Assembly (NCBI GenBank): GCA_002719135.1
Contig: PBGU01000040.1
Location: 1-16,703 of the forward strand
Reading direction: 5' to 3'
DNA from: Gammaproteobacteria bacterium
Lineage (GTDB): Bacteria > Pseudomonadota > Gammaproteobacteria > Pseudomonadales > Azotimanducaceae
Length of the DNA stretch: 16,703 nt
Part shown: positions 7,410-14,356 of the stretch, in pieces
Numbering within the stretch: the stretch's first letter is position 1
Layout of the letters: every line of letters starts with the position of its first letter
The notes under the pieces: generated by a model
The model's input: only the letters and a program-made list of their open reading frames with translations
What the model was told of the DNA's origin: nothing
The model's database searches: none
Made by a program: the position numbers and the translations under genes

Positions 7410-7622
7410 TCAGTAATGGGGTGGCGGAGGTTCGTCCTCCGGGTTGATGATATGTTCCGCCGTTCGAACTTGTTCCATAAGCATGCGGATCATGGCGTCG
7501 TGTTCGTCGACGCGCGTTTGGCACGTGACAATGACGTCGTTCAGTTTCTGGATCGTGTCCTCTTGGAAGGTTAATTTGGTTTCAAGATCTTCAATACGGG
7601 CCGCTGGGTCTTGTTCTGCCAT
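7410..7622 (-). CDS. slyX: SlyX family protein
   Basis: This is a 70-residue, highly charged, mostly helical protein with heptad-like spacing (RIEDLETKLTFQEDTIQKLNDVI), consistent with a coiled coil. The C-terminus EDEPPPPHY carries the proline run and final His-Tyr that identify SlyX. SlyX is a small conserved protein of unknown function in proteobacteria, common in gammaproteobacteria and named from its position next to slyD in E. coli. Here no slyD lies next to it. Its neighbours are a divergent MATE transporter gene 48 bases away and a co-oriented amidohydrolase gene 106 bases downstream. A GAGG ribosome site sits close before the ATG. Identification is confident; its role is unknown. Confidence 0.93.
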   Translation of the reverse strand: MAEQDPAARIEDLETKLTFQEDTIQKLNDVIVTCQTRVDEHDAMIRMLMEQVRTAEHIINPEDEPPPPHY

Positions 7623-7670
7623 GGTGCCTCATTCACGCCGTTGCACCGGCGATGGGAAAAATAGAACTCT

Positions 7671-9041
7671 ATGAGTGATCGACGGGTAGGCGCAACGTTT
7701 ACCGAGGGCAGTGTTGGGCGCCACCTCCTGCGGTTGGGGTCCTTCATTACGATGGGATCGTTGAGCATGAATTTTGCCCGTTTGGTTGAGGCTGTCTATC
7801 TCGGATGGATTGGTACCGAAGCATTAGCTGCGCTTGGTTTTGCTTTCCCGGTGACGATCACGTTGTTTGCGTTTGCCGGCGGGATTGGGACGGGGGCTTC
7901 TTCCGTGATCGCTCGTTCGGTCGGAAGCGGTGATGGTGAACGAGCTGCCGTGCTGGTGACCCATGCGCAGCTATTGGTGCTTGTCGTCGGTAGCGTCATA
8001 GGATTGCTCGGTTTCTGGTATGCCGAAATCGTGATTACTGCGCTTGGAGCGACGGGCGAAGTTCGTGAGATGGCGGTCGATTATCTGACGGTATACATGT
8101 TGGGGTTCCCGCTATTTATGCTCTCGATGGTCGGGTCGACGTTGCTGAGAGCAACGGGTCGCGCTGCAAGCCCAGGCATCGTCATGACGACGGGTTCGGT
8201 CCTGCAGATGGCCTTCGGACCGGTGTTGATCTTCGGGTGGTTTGGACTACCGGCGTTAGGAATCGCGGGCGCTGCATGGGCGTACGTGTTGTCCCGCGTG
8301 TTTAGCGTCAGCATCTATCTGGCGTTGTTGGTCAGGGCACGCATGATCCGCCGTTCGATGAAGGGGTTTTGGCAGTCGTTCGCGGCGATTGTTCACGTGG
8401 GTGGACCCGCCACGGCGAGCGGCCTAATCCAGCCCGTGTCCATGCTCATTATTACCCGTCTCCTCGCGGCGCACGGCCATGAAGTGGTGGCGGGCTACAA
8501 CGTTGCCATGCGCGTAGAAACCATGGTGCACATGGTTCTCTGGGGTGCTTCCTCGTCCATTGGCCCGTTCGTGGGCCAAAACTGGGGCGCAGGCCAGTTT
8601 GAACGAGCGCGACAGGCGCTTTCGTTGAGCAACCGATTTTGTCTTGCCTGGGGGCTGGTGACGTTTGTCGTGTTATTTCTGGGGGGTGACTATTTTGTCC
8701 GTCTCATCGATGACAATGAGACCGTGGGGGCGGTGGCCCGAATGTTTTTTCTGATCGTGCCGCTTTCGATCGGGTTCATGGGCGTGATGCAGGTCGCCAG
8801 CACCTGCTTCAACGCGCTGGGCCGGCCCGCACCACCACTGATTATCGCTTTGTTAAGGACCTTCGTTATGTACGTTCCAATCGCCATTTTGGCGAATTGG
8901 GTGTGGGGGTACCCGGGGATATTTGCTGCCACGGCTCTCACCAACGTGGTCATGGGGACGATCGCGTGGGATTGGAATCGACGAACCGTGCGTATGGGGT
9001 CGTCTTTGTCTACACGAGAGCGAGCACAGATTTCTGGATAG
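7671..9041 (+). CDS. MATE family multidrug/organic-cation efflux transporter
   Basis: The product is a 456-residue inner-membrane protein with about twelve hydrophobic segments arranged as two similar halves, the normal size and layout of MATE antiporters. These export cationic drugs, dyes or metabolites in exchange for Na+ or H+. Family-like features include the first-helix region YLGWIGTEALAALGFAFP, the AGGIGTGASSVIARSVGSGD loop, the repeat LPALGIAGAAWA, and the second-half GPFVGQNWGAGQFERAR. The ATG is preceded only by a weak GGGAAA. It is divergent from slyX across 48 bases, which must hold both promoters if both genes start here. That interval also contains a small CGCCG/CGGCG dyad. The transport substrate cannot be predicted. 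Confidence 0.94.
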   Translation: MSDRRVGATFTEGSVGRHLLRLGSFITMGSLSMNFARLVEAVYLGWIGTEALAALGFAFPVTITLFAFAGGIGTGASSVIARSVGSGDGERAAVLVTHAQLLVLVVGSVIGLLGFWYAEIVITALGATGEVREMAVDYLTVYMLGFPLFMLSMVGSTLLRATGRAASPGIVMTTGSVLQMAFGPVLIFGWFGLPALGIAGAAWAYVLSRVFSVSIYLALLVRARMIRRSMKGFWQSFAAIVHVGGPATASGLIQPVSMLIITRLLAAHGHEVVAGYNVAMRVETMVHMVLWGASSSIGPFVGQNWGAGQFERARQALSLSNRFCLAWGLVTFVVLFLGGDYFVRLIDDNETVGAVARMFFLIVPLSIGFMGVMQVASTCFNALGRPAPPLIIALLRTFVMYVPIAILANWVWGYPGIFAATALTNVVMGTIAWDWNRRTVRMGSSLSTRERAQISG

Positions 9042-9071
9042 GAATTGGGCTTAGGCCGCGTCAAGTTGACG

Positions 9072-9629
9072 TCAAGGGAATTCGGTCGTTTTCTCGTGGA
9101 TCGTTTCTATCCCGTCGCTGGTGATCTGGCTGATTGTGGCGGTCGCGCGCCGTCCCTCAATTTCAAGGAAACCGATGGTACCGTGCCGCAGATCTTGGTT
9201 CCTCGGGAGCGTTGGCGAACCAGGGTTCACGCACATTAGTTGGTCGACGAGATGAATTTCGTCGTAGTGCGTGTGCCCGTATACGATGACGTTTGGTAGA
9301 GGCGCTCGAAATAGCCTATTTCTGCGGCGCATTAGATAATCGGCGGCCCGCCTTCGAGCGGTCGGAAATTCGTGAACTAGACCAACCGTTACATTGTCGA
9401 ATTGGAGCTGCCAGGTCTCCTTCAAGCGCTTGTCGGTGAGTTCAAGGTCGCCGTTTCCTGTGGCAACATGCGTTGGCGCGAGCTGCGCAAGTTCGTCGAT
9501 TACATCAACCGTCCACAGATCTCCCGCGTGGAGGATCCCGTCAACTTCGCTAAACGCGTGGACGATTTGGGGCCACAGCGTTTTGGTGGTGCCTGGAATA
9601 TGGGTATCGGCTATCAGGCCTAATTTCAC
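9072..9629 (-). CDS. YfcE/MJ0936-type metallophosphoesterase
   Basis: The product is a 185-residue calcineurin-like phosphoesterase of the short YfcE/MJ0936 class, which contains metal-dependent phosphodiesterases of uncertain natural substrate. The metal ligands are easily followed: D8-x-H10 in LIADTHIP, D37 in HAGDLW, N59 in GNGD, H86 in GLVHE, and H119-x-H121 in VYGHTHYDE. The family ending VNPGSPTLPR follows at 134-143. The reading frame begins with GTG (9629-9627), with AGGA about 10 bases upstream. It is convergent with the MATE gene across about 30 bases. The palindrome TTGACGTCAA (9066-9075) covers its stop codon, but it has no T-run and I do not call it a terminator. It is cytoplasmic, probably a housekeeping gene. 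Confidence 0.93.
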   Translation of the reverse strand: MKLGLIADTHIPGTTKTLWPQIVHAFSEVDGILHAGDLWTVDVIDELAQLAPTHVATGNGDLELTDKRLKETWQLQFDNVTVGLVHEFPTARRRAADYLMRRRNRLFRAPLPNVIVYGHTHYDEIHLVDQLMCVNPGSPTLPRNQDLRHGTIGFLEIEGRRATATISQITSDGIETIHEKTTEFP

Positions 9630-9813
9630 GTTCTCGGAGTCCTAACCTGGCGAGCGGGTTACGTTTTGGGTTGATTGACGGCGAATTCGTCTGTTGTCAG
9701 AAGATTATGCACCATACGATGACCCAACTTTGAGAGCCTTGACTCACACGCAGAAACCTTTCAGTTTTGCTTTTCGGTGCGGACAATATTTTTTCAACAG
9801 TTCCGGGGGAAGC

Positions 9814-10779
9814 ATGAATAAATTTTTCTTAACGGCGCTAATCGGTTGTTGGGGGATTGGTTGCGTCGCTGACGACCAGGCTTTGACTCTAGACGAACTG
9901 ATGCCCATGTTTGGATGGGATTTTGAAGCTACTGAAATACGGAGCGAAAAAGTCGGCGATGGTCTATTCGTTCTATTCGGTGTTGGTGGAAATATCGCGG
10001 TCTCCGTTGGCAGCGACGGTGTCATGATCGTCGATGATCAGTTCCCAGAGATGATGGATAAGATTTATGACGCGGTTGCGACCCTTGGGGGAACACGGCA
10101 CGCCAGCCGCGAGAGTCCGCAGATTGACTACGCGATAAACTCTCATTGGCACTTTGATCATGCCCAGGGAAACCTGGCACTAGGCCCCGCAGGAACACAA
10201 ATCGTCGCGCAGTCGAATGCGCGAGTTGATATGGCGAGCGGCGGCGTGATTAATTTAGTTCTCGCTCGGTACGGACAATCTCCGTATCCGGCTGACGCGT
10301 TACCCAGTATTACCTTTGATGACGGGATGCAATTCCATTACAACGGCGAGCGAATCGATCTGATGCATTTCGGCCCGGCGCATACGACGGGCGACGTGGC
10401 GGTATTTTTTCGCGACCACAACGCGGTACATCTCGGCGACGTATTTAACAACGCTGGTTATCCGTTTATTGACGCTGATAGCGGTGGCGACATCGACGGC
10501 ATGATTGCCTTTTGCCAACAGACGTTGGATCAACTTGAACCGGGGGCGGTAGTGATCCCAGGACATGGCGAGATAACCGATACCGACGCGCTTGCCGACT
10601 ATATCGCGATGTTGACCACGGTGCGTGACCGGGTGAAAAAGCTGATGGATGCGGGCAAATCGCTCCAAGACATAATGGCGAGCAACCCGACCGCGGACTA
10701 TACCGATCGGTACGGTGAGGAATCCGCGTCACTCGGCTTCGTTGACAGGATCTACACGAGCCTCGCAAAAAAACGCTAA
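9814..10779 (+). CDS. Exported metallo-beta-lactamase-fold hydrolase
   Basis: From the ATG at 9814, preceded by GGGGGA, the product has 321 residues. It starts with a hydrophobic signal (MNKFFLTALIGCWGIGC), giving either a Sec-exported or possibly a lipid-anchored protein. The cysteines could serve a lipobox, but neither context is ideal. The zinc site is complete: H111-x-H113-x-D115-H116 in SHWHFDHAQGN, H190 in GPAHTTGDV, D209 in HLGDVF and H251 in IPGHGE. This combination fits the broad MBL-hydrolase family rather than a classic antibiotic-resistance enzyme, which would have its own sequence blocks. An upstream in-frame extension to 9694 is possible but would bury the signal peptide. The 184 bases before it hold no gene I can support. 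The substrate is unknown, and action in the periplasm is inferred from the signal. Confidence 0.92.
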   Translation: MNKFFLTALIGCWGIGCVADDQALTLDELMPMFGWDFEATEIRSEKVGDGLFVLFGVGGNIAVSVGSDGVMIVDDQFPEMMDKIYDAVATLGGTRHASRESPQIDYAINSHWHFDHAQGNLALGPAGTQIVAQSNARVDMASGGVINLVLARYGQSPYPADALPSITFDDGMQFHYNGERIDLMHFGPAHTTGDVAVFFRDHNAVHLGDVFNNAGYPFIDADSGGDIDGMIAFCQQTLDQLEPGAVVIPGHGEITDTDALADYIAMLTTVRDRVKKLMDAGKSLQDIMASNPTADYTDRYGEESASLGFVDRIYTSLAKKR

Positions 10780-10941
10780 TTGGCGCGGACTTTCGTTTAC
10801 GAGCCGGCTGCCTGATTAACCGGTCGGTGTCAGAGAGTACCGCTGCATCGGTGTTCCCAGTTGGTGCATCCCAGCCGCTGGTGTTTCTTGCGCGACCGCG
10901 TTATTTACCGAGTTAATAAATCAACACCAACAGGAGTTTTT

Positions 10942-11511
10942 ATGTCCCGACTTGAAGTCCTTGCACTCGACCAGTTAACGGAAGACCAGCGAACAGTCTT
11001 GGATGCGATTAACAGCGGGCCGCGTGGCGGCGGAACTCCGATTGGTTTGGTGGGTCCTTTTGGAGTCTGGGTCAGGGCCCCACGCATTGGAATGGCGGTA
11101 CAAGCGTTGGGCGGAGTCGCTCGGTTTGAGACTTCGATCGCGGAGGACGTCAAAGAAGTTGCGATTTGCGTTGTCGGCGCGCACCACCAGGCAAAGTTTG
11201 AGTTCGCCGCACACGCGCGCCTTGCCCAAGCCGCCGGTGTGGACGCGGCCGCGATTGAAAACATACGCCTGGGTCGCGATCCAGTCTTGAAAGGCACCCA
11301 ATCCTTAGCCTGGTCCGTTGCCACAGAGCTTATGGATGCTCATCGCATCTCAGATGCAACGTACGCACGGGCGATTTCCAGTTGGAGTGAGGAAGGTTTG
11401 ATTGAACTCGTCAGCGTCGTGGGGTACTACTGCCTTGTTTCGCTGACCCTTAACGCGTTCGACGTGCCCTTGCCGGACAATATGGACGATCCTTTTCCCG
11501 ACGTGTCCTGA
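10942..11511 (+). CDS. Carboxymuconolactone decarboxylase (CMD) family protein
   Basis: The product is a 189-residue alpha-helical protein of the CMD/AhpD-like superfamily. The start is set by an AGGAG 5 bases before the ATG. The core helix carries A80-H-H-Q-A-K-F-E87-F-A-A-H91, followed by ARLAQAAGV, matching the Glu/His pattern of decarboxylase-like members. The Cys-x-x-Cys of AhpD peroxidases is absent; the one nearby Cys (C76) is unpaired. A peroxidase-like alkylhydroperoxidase role is therefore unlikely, and a decarboxylase or lactone-processing role is more plausible. The preceding 162 bases contain no gene but include TGGTGTT/AACACCA arms (10879-10885, 10923-10929) around an AT-rich stretch just before the ribosome site. 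The gene converges on the MDR reductase gene with 3 bases between stops. Its substrate is unknown. Confidence 0.9.
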   Translation: MSRLEVLALDQLTEDQRTVLDAINSGPRGGGTPIGLVGPFGVWVRAPRIGMAVQALGGVARFETSIAEDVKEVAICVVGAHHQAKFEFAAHARLAQAAGVDAAAIENIRLGRDPVLKGTQSLAWSVATELMDAHRISDATYARAISSWSEEGLIELVSVVGYYCLVSLTLNAFDVPLPDNMDDPFPDVS

Positions 11512-11514
11512 GTC

Positions 11515-12507
11515 TCAGTCCAGCTTCACCAGCGCCTTGCCGATATTTTCACCGGTAAAGAGTCCAATGAGCGCGTCGGCCGCCTGTTCGATGCCCTCGA
11601 ACACGGTTTCGCGATACTTCATTTGGCCGTCTGCGACCCAACCGCGCATGTCGTCAAGGAATTTTTCGCGTTTCTCCTCAAAATCAGTAACGACGAAACC
11701 GCGCATGGTGATGCGCTGGTAGACCATATTCGAAAGCGTCGTGACTCCCGTTGAACGTGCACCGAAGTTGTTGTACGCCGAGATCATTCCACACACGGGT
11801 ATCCGCCCTCCGACGTTCATCCGTGGTAGTGCTGCGTCCAAGTGTTCGCCACCCACATTTTCGAAATACACGTCGATACCTTGTGTGGCCGCGGCTTTTA
11901 GATTCTTACGGAGCACGCCTTCCTTGTAATTGATAGCGACGTCGATGCTGAGCTCGTTCTCGAGCCATTCGCACTTTTCGCTGCTGCCGGCGCTCCCGAT
12001 GACGTAACAGCCCTTGATCCGCGCAATTTGTGCGGCGACTGAACCAACTGCGCCGGCTGCAGCCGAAACGAAGACATTTTCGCCATCCTTGAGTTCGCCA
12101 GTAATGAGCATTCCTCCCCATGCGGTAAATCCAGTCGGTCCCAACACGTGCATATAAAGCGTTGGCGGGAACCCAGCGGCGTCGAGACGGCTGACTCCGC
12201 GACCGTCTGATACGACGTATTCGCGAAAACCCAACCCGTGCTGTACGACGTCGCCTTCGGCGAAGGCGGAATGCCGACTCGCTGTCACAACTCCAATGGT
12301 ACCGGCCCCCAAAGGCTTGTGAAGCGGCTGCTGCCCGTTGGAAAGTCTTGGTCGCATGGCAGGATCGACGGACATGTATTGGTTTCGGATCAAGAATTCA
12401 CCTTCGGCTGGATCGTCGATCGTCGTTTCGACGATCTGGAACTGCGTTGCGACCGGTAGTCCTTCCGGACGTTCGATGAGGTGTACTTCGCGAGAGGCGA
12501 CGGCCAT
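11515..12507 (-). CDS. NADP-dependent MDR-family reductase (PTGR/CurA-like)
   Basis: The product is a 330-residue zinc-independent medium-chain reductase, close in layout to leukotriene-B4 dehydrogenase/prostaglandin reductase and E. coli CurA-like proteins. Those enzymes use NADPH to reduce the double bond of alpha,beta-unsaturated ketones or aldehydes. Signatures are YMSVDPAMRPRL at 44-55, the conserved VLGPTGFTAWGG at 121-132, the nucleotide-binding AAAGAVGS at 149-156, and IDVYFENVGG before the last Rossmann strand, with GGRIPVCGMISAYN after it. No zinc-binding cysteine cluster is seen. A GAGG lies about 11 bases before the ATG. It is divergent from the phytanoyl-CoA-type dioxygenase gene over 110 bases, so the two may share control. 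It is cytoplasmic. The natural substrate is unknown; detoxifying reactive enones is the common family role. Confidence 0.94.
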   Translation of the reverse strand: MAVASREVHLIERPEGLPVATQFQIVETTIDDPAEGEFLIRNQYMSVDPAMRPRLSNGQQPLHKPLGAGTIGVVTASRHSAFAEGDVVQHGLGFREYVVSDGRGVSRLDAAGFPPTLYMHVLGPTGFTAWGGMLITGELKDGENVFVSAAAGAVGSVAAQIARIKGCYVIGSAGSSEKCEWLENELSIDVAINYKEGVLRKNLKAAATQGIDVYFENVGGEHLDAALPRMNVGGRIPVCGMISAYNNFGARSTGVTTLSNMVYQRITMRGFVVTDFEEKREKFLDDMRGWVADGQMKYRETVFEGIEQAADALIGLFTGENIGKALVKLD

Positions 12508-12554
12508 TGTTCAATACCTCACGGTGTGGGCGAGACACGGTAGTTTGTTTCCTA

Positions 12555-12583
12555 TTGTGAGGGAAGCTTTCAACGCTTATCTT
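12555..12583 (+). promoter_or_regulatory. Putative sigma-70 promoter for the PhyH-type gene
   Basis: TTGTGA (12555-12560) and TATCTT (12578-12583) are separated by 17 bases. Each matches four of six consensus positions. The start codon at 12618 follows after 34 bases. A CCTCAC at 12517-12522 is inverted to GTGAGG at 12557-12562, which overlaps the -35 and could be a pair of half-sites. I could not find an equally good promoter for the divergent reductase gene. Confidence 0.35.
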
Positions 12584-12617
12584 TTCAGTAGTCTGATGTT
12601 GCCAAAGTGATGTTCGG

Positions 12618-13397
12618 ATGGTGGGAATGAATGCTGCGGAAGCGGTACGAGCAAAGACAGAAAACCTAAGGAAACGAATCGACGGGTTGCAACTCGAAGG
12701 CAACGTGTCCGATTTATCGATTGATGGCTATACCGTGATCCGGGATGCGGCCCCTTTATCGTTCTTCGACGAGCTGCGCGAGAGCGTTTTACACATCAAC
12801 CAGCGTATGAAGGGCTTCCGTCGATTTCCAACGAACCTGCTCAATGAGGGGATCGTTTTCGAACAGGCGGTCCAACTCGAGAAGTTGAATACGTTGTACG
12901 AGCTTTTACTGGGCCCTAACTTTATCGTGAGTCAAGTGTCCGCATCGGTTAAGCGGACTACGCCCAAACCCTTCGCCATCCATGCCGATATGAACGGATA
13001 CGAACAACCGTTTCCTGGACATAGTGTCATTGCTACATCGATATTTTGTTGCGACGAATTTACGGAAGACGCAGGTGCAACAAGGTTCGTACCGGGTTCG
13101 CATCACTTGCGGCGGCATCCGGTAAGTGGCGAAGGCGAATCGGAAGCGGTTGCGGTTGCCGCACCCGCGGGGTCGATCATATTGTGGGACGGTGCCATGT
13201 GGCATGGCAATTGTGCTCGTACCCGTCCGGGTGAACGGGTCGTGTTGCACCTAACTTGCAATCGTCAAAATGTGCGACCGATCGAAAGTTATACTGGCAT
13301 CGACCCCGAAGTATTGCGCCGGAACCCGCCTGAATTTGCCGCGCTCCTGGGACTTACCGATCGTTGGGAACGACGCGAGATGGTGCGTGACCGCTGA
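12618..13397 (+). CDS. Phytanoyl-CoA dioxygenase (PhyH) family protein
   Basis: The product is a 259-residue Fe(II)/2-oxoglutarate oxygenase of the PhyH family, which hydroxylates acyl-CoAs, polyketides, ectoine and other small molecules. The facial triad is H122-x-D124 in FAIHADMNGY and H196 in MWHGNCARTRPGER. R207 follows at the normal distance to hold 2-oxoglutarate. The block AGATRFVPGSHHLRRHP at 152-168 is characteristic. The start is uncertain: ATG 12618 and ATG 12627 (three codons later) are both near a GGTGGGA, and neither is ideally spaced. The gene is divergent from the MDR reductase gene, with a candidate promoter at 12555-12583, and converges on the thioesterase gene with 14 bases between them. 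It is cytoplasmic, of unknown substrate. It is a different family from the TauD-type oxygenase at 4530. Confidence 0.92.
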   Translation: MVGMNAAEAVRAKTENLRKRIDGLQLEGNVSDLSIDGYTVIRDAAPLSFFDELRESVLHINQRMKGFRRFPTNLLNEGIVFEQAVQLEKLNTLYELLLGPNFIVSQVSASVKRTTPKPFAIHADMNGYEQPFPGHSVIATSIFCCDEFTEDAGATRFVPGSHHLRRHPVSGEGESEAVAVAAPAGSIILWDGAMWHGNCARTRPGERVVLHLTCNRQNVRPIESYTGIDPEVLRRNPPEFAALLGLTDRWERREMVRDR

Positions 13398-13411
13398 TCC
13401 AGTCGACCGAA

Positions 13412-13816
13412 TTACTGCGTCAACTTGTACGTTACGACCGCCATCGCGACCTCATCACCGACCTCGTTGGTGACCGAGACATCGCCGGTACAGAGTGTCC
13501 CTCCGCGGCGGCGCACCGTTGCGGTCGCGGTTAAGTCCGAGTTGACCGCAAGCTTCAGGAAATTCACGGTGAAGCCGACCGTTGCACCCATGGCGGTTTC
13601 TTTGAGGTTGGGGTCAGACCAAAACGAGGCCGTGGCGGCAACGTCAATTAACGCGCTGATGGCTCCTCCATGAATCCGACCGACGCCGAGCGCAGTCCGA
13701 TAGGGCATGCGAACGACGACGTGGTCGGGCCGGTTGCTCACCAACTCTATGCCGAGGAGATCGGCAAAACTCTCGTTGGCGATGCGTGCCACGCGTTGAT
13801 TGTGTATCCCAGCCAT
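13412..13816 (-). CDS. PaaI-like hotdog-fold thioesterase
   Basis: The product is a 134-residue hotdog-fold protein. The central helix block RIHGGAISALIDVAATASFW (48-67) contains the HGG...D pattern (H49, G50, G51, D58) of PaaI/YdiI-like acyl-CoA thioesterases, which release acyl or aryl groups from CoA. The strand patterns VVVRMPY and MGATVGFTVNFL, and the ending AMAVVTYKLTQ, fit the fold. No good ribosome site is seen before the ATG. It lies 47 bases downstream of the NTF2-like gene on the same strand, which suggests that the two are co-transcribed and might act on one pathway. It is cytoplasmic. The acyl-CoA substrate is not predictable. Confidence 0.92.
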   Translation of the reverse strand: MAGIHNQRVARIANESFADLLGIELVSNRPDHVVVRMPYRTALGVGRIHGGAISALIDVAATASFWSDPNLKETAMGATVGFTVNFLKLAVNSDLTATATVRRRGGTLCTGDVSVTNEVGDEVAMAVVTYKLTQ

Positions 13817-13863
13817 GGGTCTAGATTAACGCAACCCGATAACGACCAGAACTGCCGGATCCA

Positions 13864-14283
13864 TCACCGTAGAAAGCTGGATCGAAACTTGATTCCCCAG
13901 TGGTTCTCGTCAAGCGTCGCGATCCACAACGTATCGAACGTGTTGTAGACCAGTTCGTTTTCATGACATCGTTCAACCGTCATCGCAAGATGGACCTTGT
14001 CGACGCCGACGTGAACCGGTTCGATCTTTGCGATGACGCTGTGGTGCCAGCCTTCGTCGGCGAGACGCGGTTCGGCCGCAGTACTCGCTGCAACAGACTC
14101 TTGAGCACTATCGAAGGTCCGAAAGCGTCCCAACGCCAAGCGGGTATGGGGATAATTCAACGTTCCAGCGAGTCGCTCGTGGTCCTGGGAATTAAAGGCG
14201 TCAATGAACGCCTGAGCGGTGGCAATCGCGCGGGATTCAGGGCTCAATGTTGAAAACCTTGGGCGGGTAGTTGGCGTCATCAT
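13864..14283 (-). CDS. NTF2/SnoaL-like small alpha+beta protein
   Basis: I read 139 residues beginning MMTPTTRPRFSTLSPESRAI. The block AQAFIDAFNSQDHERLAGTLNYPHTRLA is typical of the NTF2/SnoaL cone fold, in which an N-terminal helix with FxxAFN..D is followed by a beta sheet. The sheet continues as VHLAMTVERCHEN, YNTFDTLWIATLDENHWGIKFRSSF. Members include isomerases, dehydratases and proteins of unknown activity. No catalytic set can be assigned here. The open frame continues upstream to 14577, but that part is low in family character and overlaps the divergent esterase, so I start at the tandem ATGs (14283 or 14280). The ribosome site is weak. It is followed by the thioesterase gene. Confidence 0.8.
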   Translation of the reverse strand: MMTPTTRPRFSTLSPESRAIATAQAFIDAFNSQDHERLAGTLNYPHTRLALGRFRTFDSAQESVAASTAAEPRLADEGWHHSVIAKIEPVHVGVDKVHLAMTVERCHENELVYNTFDTLWIATLDENHWGIKFRSSFLR

Positions 14284-14356
14284 AGACACAGCGCGTTCCG
14301 ATGCACACCTAAGTGGTTGGGGCTTAAGACGCTCTGCGAGCGCTCTAGGGTGCTTT

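Noticed and set aside
9066..9075. TTGACGTCAA palindrome as a terminator between the MATE and phosphoesterase genes
   Set aside because: It is a 10-base palindrome with no loop and no T-run. It overlaps a stop codon and gives no usable RNA hairpin.
9814..10779. Metallo-beta-lactamase resistance gene
   Set aside because: The zinc motif is common to the whole MBL superfamily, and the surrounding sequence does not resemble known carbapenemases.
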